From positions 1-39,541 of the forward strand of contig NZ_JUPI01000081.1 in the NCBI RefSeq assembly GCF_001074805.1: a DNA stretch of 39,541 nucleotides, written 5' to 3'. The notes under the pieces were generated by a model that was not told where the DNA came from, did no database searches, and was given only the letters and a program-made list of their open reading frames with translations. A program made the position numbers and the translations under genes. The DNA comes from Streptococcus parasanguinis. GTDB lineage: Bacteria; Bacillota; Bacilli; Lactobacillales; Streptococcaceae. Positions 35,750 through 39,541 of this stretch are shown piece by piece. Position 1 is the first letter of the stretch. Each line of letters begins with the position of its first letter.

Positions 35750-37033
35750 TTAGGCCAATCCCAACTCTGCTAAGACAGATGGGAAGTCTTTCTTCAAGCT
35801 TTCAAGAGCTACCGTCACTTCTTGACGAGTTTGGTTATTTTTCACAGTAACTTGACCGCTCTCAACTTCACTACTTCCTAAGGTAATCAAGGCTTTGGCC
35901 GCAAAGACATCTGCTGACTTAAATTGTGCCTTGAGCTTGCGTCCAAGGTAATCACGTTCTGCCTTGAAACCTTGGATTCGAAGGGCCTGAACCAAGCTAA
36001 GCGCTGCTTCATTGACTTCATCTCCTAGGACGGCAATATAGGCATCTAGGCCTGTTTCGATCGGTAATTCAATGCCTTTCTTTTCAAGAACGAGAAGGAT
36101 CCGTTCCACACCGATACCAAATCCAAAACCAGCTGTCGCAGGGCCACCGAAGTATTCAACCAAACCATCATAGCGACCACCCGCACAAACTGTCAATTCA
36201 TTGCCTTCAATTTCTGTAATGAACTCAAAAATCGTGTGGTTGTAGTAATCCAAGCCACGCACCATATTGGTATCGATGACATAGGCTACACCTAAATCTT
36301 CTAACATCCGACGAACCGCATCAAAATGCGCTTGGCTTTCTTCATCAAGATAGTCTAGGATGGAAGGAGCCTGTTCAACCGCGGCCTTGTCTTCTTTTTC
36401 TTTTGAATCCAAGACACGAAGCGGATTTTCTTCTAAGCGACGTTGGCTGTCCTTAGACAATTGATCCTTCATTGGCAAGAGATAATCAATCAAGGCTTGA
36501 CGATAAGCCTGACGACTAGCAGGGCTTCCCAAGGTGTTCAAGTGCAAGGTCACATTATCAATCCCTAGTTCTTTCAGGAATTGCGCTGCCATGGCAATGG
36601 TTTCGACATCCGTTGCAGGATTGCTCGATCCAAAGCATTCTACCCCAATTTGGTGGAATTGACGCAAACGACCTGCTTGAGGACGTTCGTAGCGGAACAT
36701 TGGGCCTATGTAATAGAACTTACTTGGTTTTTGTACCTCAGGCGCAAAGAGTTTATTTTCTACATACGAGCGGACAACAGGAGCTGTTCCTTCTGGACGA
36801 AGCGTGATATGACGGTCTCCCTTGTCATAGAAGTCATACATTTCTTTGGTAACGATATCCGTCGTATCCCCTACTGAACGGCTGATGACTTCATAATGTT
36901 CGAAGATCGGTGTGCGGATTTCATCATAATTGTATCGCGCAAAGACCTTGCGTGCAAAGCCTTCTACATATTGCCATTTCGCTGAATCGCCAGGAAGGAT
37001 ATCCTGGGTCCCTTTTGGTTTTTGTAATTTCAT
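35750..37033 (-). CDS. hisS: Histidyl-tRNA synthetase
   Basis: HisRS charges tRNA-His. Class II motif 2 [16 protein letters not shown], the histidine signatures [12 protein letters not shown] and AGGRYDGL, and motif 3 [13 protein letters not shown] are present; the anticodon-binding domain follows from about residue 325. The second of two close ATGs is chosen (427 residues, [15 protein letters not shown]), since AAGG lies 9 bases before it but abuts the first. It is not followed by aspS here, although hisS-aspS is common in related bacteria. Confidence 0.97.
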   Translation of the reverse strand: MKLQKPKGTQDILPGDSAKWQYVEGFARKVFARYNYDEIRTPIFEHYEVISRSVGDTTDIVTKEMYDFYDKGDRHITLRPEGTAPVVRSYVENKLFAPEVQKPSKFYYIGPMFRYERPQAGRLRQFHQIGVECFGSSNPATDVETIAMAAQFLKELGIDNVTLHLNTLGSPASRQAYRQALIDYLLPMKDQLSKDSQRRLEENPLRVLDSKEKEDKAAVEQAPSILDYLDEESQAHFDAVRRMLEDLGVAYVIDTNMVRGLDYYNHTIFEFITEIEGNELTVCAGGRYDGLVEYFGGPATAGFGFGIGVERILLVLEKKGIELPIETGLDAYIAVLGDEVNEAALSLVQALRIQGFKAERDYLGRKLKAQFKSADVFAAKALITLGSSEVESGQVTVKNNQTRQEVTVALESLKKDFPSVLAELGLA

Positions 37034-37064
37034 AGCCTTCATCCTTTGTCTTACTTTTGCCTCT

Positions 37065-37070
37065 ATTTTA
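37065..37070 (-). promoter_or_regulatory. hisS promoter -10
   Basis: TAAAAT preceded by TGTGG, about 32 bases before the chosen start; no clear -35. Confidence 0.45.
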
Positions 37071-37080
37071 CCACAAATTC

Positions 37081-37143
37081 GAAGAGAAATGGAGACTGGA
37101 CCGAATTTCCTTCGTTCGACACGTTCAAATTCTCTTTCTCTTC
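37081..37143. other. Inverted repeat between divergent hisS and DUF59 gene
   Basis: GAAGAGAAA (37081-37089) faces TTTCTCTTC (37135-37143), and inside GAATTT (37103-37108) faces AAATTC (37127-37132). It sits between divergent promoters; no T-box sequence is present. Confidence 0.45.
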
Positions 37144-37203
37144 TTGCCTTATCAGCCGAATTATGAGAAAATGGAAGCCATACTACACTGAAAGGATCTT
37201 GCG

Positions 37204-37545
37204 ATGAGAGAGGATATCAAAATCAATGACCGCGCCCTGGCACTAGAGAAGCCGTTAATCGAACAATTGGAGCTTGTATTTGATACCGATGTTGAGTTAG
37301 ACGTCTATAACCTAGGACTGATCTACGAGATCCATCTAGATGAAGCCGGTACTTGCAAGGTGGTCATGACCTTCACCGATACGGCTTGTAGCTGTGCTGA
37401 GAGCCTTCCGATCGAAATCGTCGCTCGCCTAAAAGAAATTGAGGGGATCGAAGATGTCAAGGTTGAAGTGACTTGGTCACCCGCATGGAAAATTACACGA
37501 ATCAGCCGATACGGGCGCATCGCCCTTGGCCTTCCGCCACGATAA
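37204..37545 (+). CDS. DUF59/MIP18-type iron-sulfur assembly protein
   Basis: The 113-residue protein matches the MIP18/PaaD-like family (DUF59) linked to iron-sulfur cluster maturation. The typical [26 protein letters not shown] with the conserved reactive cysteine, and [15 protein letters not shown] are present. AAAGGA lies 7 bases before the ATG. It is a single plus-strand gene ending before a bidirectional terminator. Its exact client is unknown. Confidence 0.9.
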   Translation: MREDIKINDRALALEKPLIEQLELVFDTDVELDVYNLGLIYEIHLDEAGTCKVVMTFTDTACSCAESLPIEIVARLKEIEGIEDVKVEVTWSPAWKITRISRYGRIALGLPPR

Positions 37546-37615
37546 TAAGCATTGCCTTTTTAAAAATGCAGTCAACTAATGAAGGAATGCCTCTTTGGAA
37601 ATCCAATCCACAATA

Positions 37616-37665
37616 AAAAAACGAGGAACACCAGCTCTGCCATCAGAGTCTGTTCCTCGTTTTTT
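37616..37665. terminator. Bidirectional terminator
   Basis: A perfect 15-base-pair stem (37616-37630 with 37651-37665) with A and T runs at its ends and a 20-base loop that has an inner CTCTG/CAGAG pair. It serves the DUF59 gene and the uracil permease, which converge here. Confidence 0.88.
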
Positions 37666-37708
37666 ATGATGATTGAATCCATTAAAACTTTTTCAACACC
37701 AGAATGGA

Positions 37709-38983
37709 CTAAGCCTCATCAGCTTTTGGTTCTGGAAGGATTTGATACAACACAATCCCAAGAATGGTTGACGTTGCGACACCAGTGATTTGAAGACCAC
37801 CGAGGTCAATCATCAAACCACCGATCCCTGATACCAAGATCACACTTGCAATCAAGAGATTCTTTTTATTATCAAAATCAATCTTATGTTCAACTAAAAT
37901 TTTCAAACCGCTAGCAGCGATAACCCCAAAGAGGGCAATAGACAAACCTCCCAATACAGGAGTTGGAATAGAGTGCAAGAGTGCTGATAGCTTCCCAATA
38001 AAGCTCATGACAACCGCAATCACTGCTGCGCCTGAAATAACGTAAACTGAGTAGACCTTACTAAGGGCCATCACCCCAATGTTTTCCCCATAAGAAGTTA
38101 CCGGAGGAGCTCCAAAGAATCCAGCAATAATCTGTGCCAAGCCATCACCAGTAAGCGTATGGTCAAGCCCTGGATCCTTGAAGTAATCACGCTCAGTCAA
38201 ACTATTTAAAACCATGAGGTGGCCAAAATGTTCCGTCATGGTCACAAAGGCAATCGGAGCCATGGTCAAAATCGCACTTGGATAGAGCTTAAAACTATAA
38301 TCCACAAATGGAATGTCAAAGTTTGGAACTTGAATCCAATGCGCCGCACTTACCTCTGAGAAATTGACAAAACTATGTCCTGTCAGCAAACCAAGAGCCA
38401 ATGAGAAAATATAGCCCACAATTAATCCAAGTAAAATTGGGACGACACCGACAATCTTCTTGCCATACATGTTAAAGAGGATAACCGCAAAGAGGGTCAC
38501 CATCGAAATCAATAGAGCATAACCACTATAGCTTTTATTTAAGGTTGTCGCATCAGTGACTGCATTCGCCGCAAGACTCAAACCAATTACCATGATAATG
38601 GGACCAACCACGATTGGTGGAAGGACCTTATTAATCCAGTCTTTACCCGCATGCTTAACAATCAGAGCTACAAACAAGTAGACCAAACCACCCGCCATGG
38701 CACCTTGGGCAACTGCTGCGATTCCATCTGTCTTCATCAACATCTGCATAGCAGCAATATAAGCAAAACTAGACCCCATATAAGCAGGAATCTTATACTT
38801 AGTCACTGTCAAGTGAGCCAAGGTCCCCAAACCAGATGAGAACAAAGCAATGGCAGGATCAATCCCAACCAAAATCGGCACCAGCACTGTCGCCCCAAAC
38901 ATGGCAAACAAATGCTGGAAAGATAAACCAACCAATAAACCAGGTTTTGGCATATCATTCACATCATATTTAACGTCATTCAC
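37709..38983 (-). CDS. uraA: Uracil permease (NCS2 family)
   Basis: The 424-residue NCS2 transporter imports uracil by proton symport. Marks are LSFQHLFAMFGATVLVPILVG at the N-terminus (here shown to 20 residues: SFQHLFAMFGATVLVPILVG), FGAPPVTSYGENIGVMALSK and the late TPVLGGLSIALFG, with about 12-14 hydrophobic segments. The start is GTG (38981-38983) with AGGAGG 11 bases upstream. The PyrR-type leader shows control by UMP/UTP. Also called pyrP in some genomes. Confidence 0.93.
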   Translation of the reverse strand: MNDVKYDVNDMPKPGLLVGLSFQHLFAMFGATVLVPILVGIDPAIALFSSGLGTLAHLTVTKYKIPAYMGSSFAYIAAMQMLMKTDGIAAVAQGAMAGGLVYLFVALIVKHAGKDWINKVLPPIVVGPIIMVIGLSLAANAVTDATTLNKSYSGYALLISMVTLFAVILFNMYGKKIVGVVPILLGLIVGYIFSLALGLLTGHSFVNFSEVSAAHWIQVPNFDIPFVDYSFKLYPSAILTMAPIAFVTMTEHFGHLMVLNSLTERDYFKDPGLDHTLTGDGLAQIIAGFFGAPPVTSYGENIGVMALSKVYSVYVISGAAVIAVVMSFIGKLSALLHSIPTPVLGGLSIALFGVIAASGLKILVEHKIDFDNKKNLLIASVILVSGIGGLMIDLGGLQITGVATSTILGIVLYQILPEPKADEA

Positions 38984-39126
38984 GATCGTAAAAACCTCCT
39001 AAAATTAAGATGCGACAAGCTATGGCTGAACAAAAACGTCTACCTTCGACGACCAAATCGTAAGGATGCACTCCCTACTTCCATCATCGACGATTTCTTT
39101 TTTATCAAACCACTTTTCAACTATAC

Positions 39127-39220
39127 AAAAAAATCCCCCACAACAAGGAGATACACAAAATATAGGCTGGTCTTCCCAGGCCTTTCATTTCCATAGCTCC
39201 TTGCCTGCCTCTCTGGACAG
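39127..39220 (-). promoter_or_regulatory. PyrR-dependent attenuator of the uracil permease gene
   Basis: The nascent RNA contains the PyrR-binding sequence TCCAGAGAGGCAGGCAAGG (about 39199-39218), followed by a terminator stem (39147-39152 with 39133-39138) and seven T residues (39127-39133). When UMP is plentiful PyrR should stabilise termination. Confidence 0.82.
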
Positions 39221-39248
39221 TATTAAAGGATTGATTCGATTAGTCACA

Positions 39249-39277
39249 ATTATAGCAAATTATAGATGGATTTACAA
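39249..39277 (-). promoter_or_regulatory. Uracil permease promoter
   Basis: -35 TTGTAA (39272-39277), 17 bases, -10 TATAAT (39249-39254). The start would lie about 20 bases before the PyrR site. Confidence 0.8.
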
Positions 39278-39360
39278 GAAAAATAACAGATGATACACCC
39301 AAATCCCCCAAAAAGTAATATTCATACGTTTTAGCGACAGGGTTTAAAATAGCCACTCTG

Positions 39361-39541
39361 AACCCAAAAAAGAGGCTGGAACAAAAGTCCTAGCCTCTCA
39401 ATTATTTTTGGATTGTCGAGCAAGACGCAGTGGTTGAGTGGGTTCTACTACACTGATTTCATCAGCTTTTACAGCCCCACTCAACTGTGCGGAGGTGGGA
39501 CGACGAAATCGAATTCTAACGAATGACCGATTTCTGTCCCA
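39361..39541 (-). repeat. Hairpin-rich intergenic repeat element, running past the right edge
   Basis: Three hairpins in a row: 39496-39501 with 39536-39541 (plus 39505-39511 with 39528-39534); 39433-39442 with 39476-39485, enclosing 39453-39457 with 39461-39465; and a terminator-like stem 39388-39399 with 39372-39383 ending in six T residues on the minus strand. No protein-coding frame is convincing. I recall closely similar sequences in many streptococcal intergenic regions, but this cannot be checked here. Confidence 0.6.

Noticed and set aside
37579-37788. 69-codon plus-strand frame after the DUF59 gene
   Set aside because: It runs straight through a strong bidirectional terminator and into the antisense of the permease gene.
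39040-39087. 15-codon minus-strand frame in the uracil permease leader
   Set aside because: No Shine-Dalgarno, very short, and inside an attenuator leader with an inverted repeat.

Overview
This window is chromosomal DNA of a Streptococcus, most likely a mitis/sanguinis-type species. The evidence is the protein sequences, the gene order, a Pol I with a degenerate proofreading domain, a CiaR-type small RNA, a T-box before trp and a PyrR attenuator before a uracil permease. The species cannot be named from the sequence alone. No rRNA, tRNA, CRISPR array, transposase or phage gene was found.

Layout. Positions 1-1440 hold a promoter that reads out of the left edge and a glutamate-cysteine-ligase-like gene. 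Positions 1460-16270 are one minus-strand block, the merged S10-spc-alpha superoperon: rpsJ-rplCDWB-rpsS-rplV-rpsC-rplP-rpmC-rpsQ-rplNXE-rpsN-rpsH-rplFR-rpsE-rpmD-rplO-secY-adk-infA-rpmJ-rpsM-rpsK-rpoA-rplQ. It makes 24 ribosomal proteins plus SecY, adenylate kinase, IF-1 and RNA polymerase alpha. It has a near-consensus promoter with a structured leader, an internal tandem promoter before infA, a terminator/inverted repeat between secY and adk, and several unusually long hairpin-rich spacers.

Positions 16380-22460 carry a uridine-kinase-like P-loop kinase, tgt, a divergent DUF975-type membrane protein, a CoA-binding protein and polA. Upstream of polA is a complete miniature transcription unit for a 23-residue peptide that I cannot assign to a family. 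An intracellular GH29 fucosidase follows. Positions 24317-30973 are the trp operon trpE-trpGD-trpC-trpF-trpB-trpA, with overlapping genes, a fused trpGD, and a tRNA-Trp T-box leader with a UGG specifier.

Positions 31056-31910 hold a MarR regulator and a DUF1304 membrane protein; their promoter is covered by two TTGA-N4-TCAA palindromes. Next is a minus-strand small RNA with all the marks of a CiaR-controlled csRNA, then a HAD phosphatase, a MATE exporter, thrC and hisS. A DUF59/MIP18 protein reads on the plus strand, and a uracil permease follows under a PyrR-type attenuator. The right end is a hairpin-rich intergenic element that looks like a dispersed streptococcal repeat.

Most of the window is conserved housekeeping DNA. 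The less ordinary parts are the 23-codon gene, the csRNA, the repeated structured spacers in the spc operon, the trpGD fusion with a preserved internal start, and the apparently leaderless polA start.
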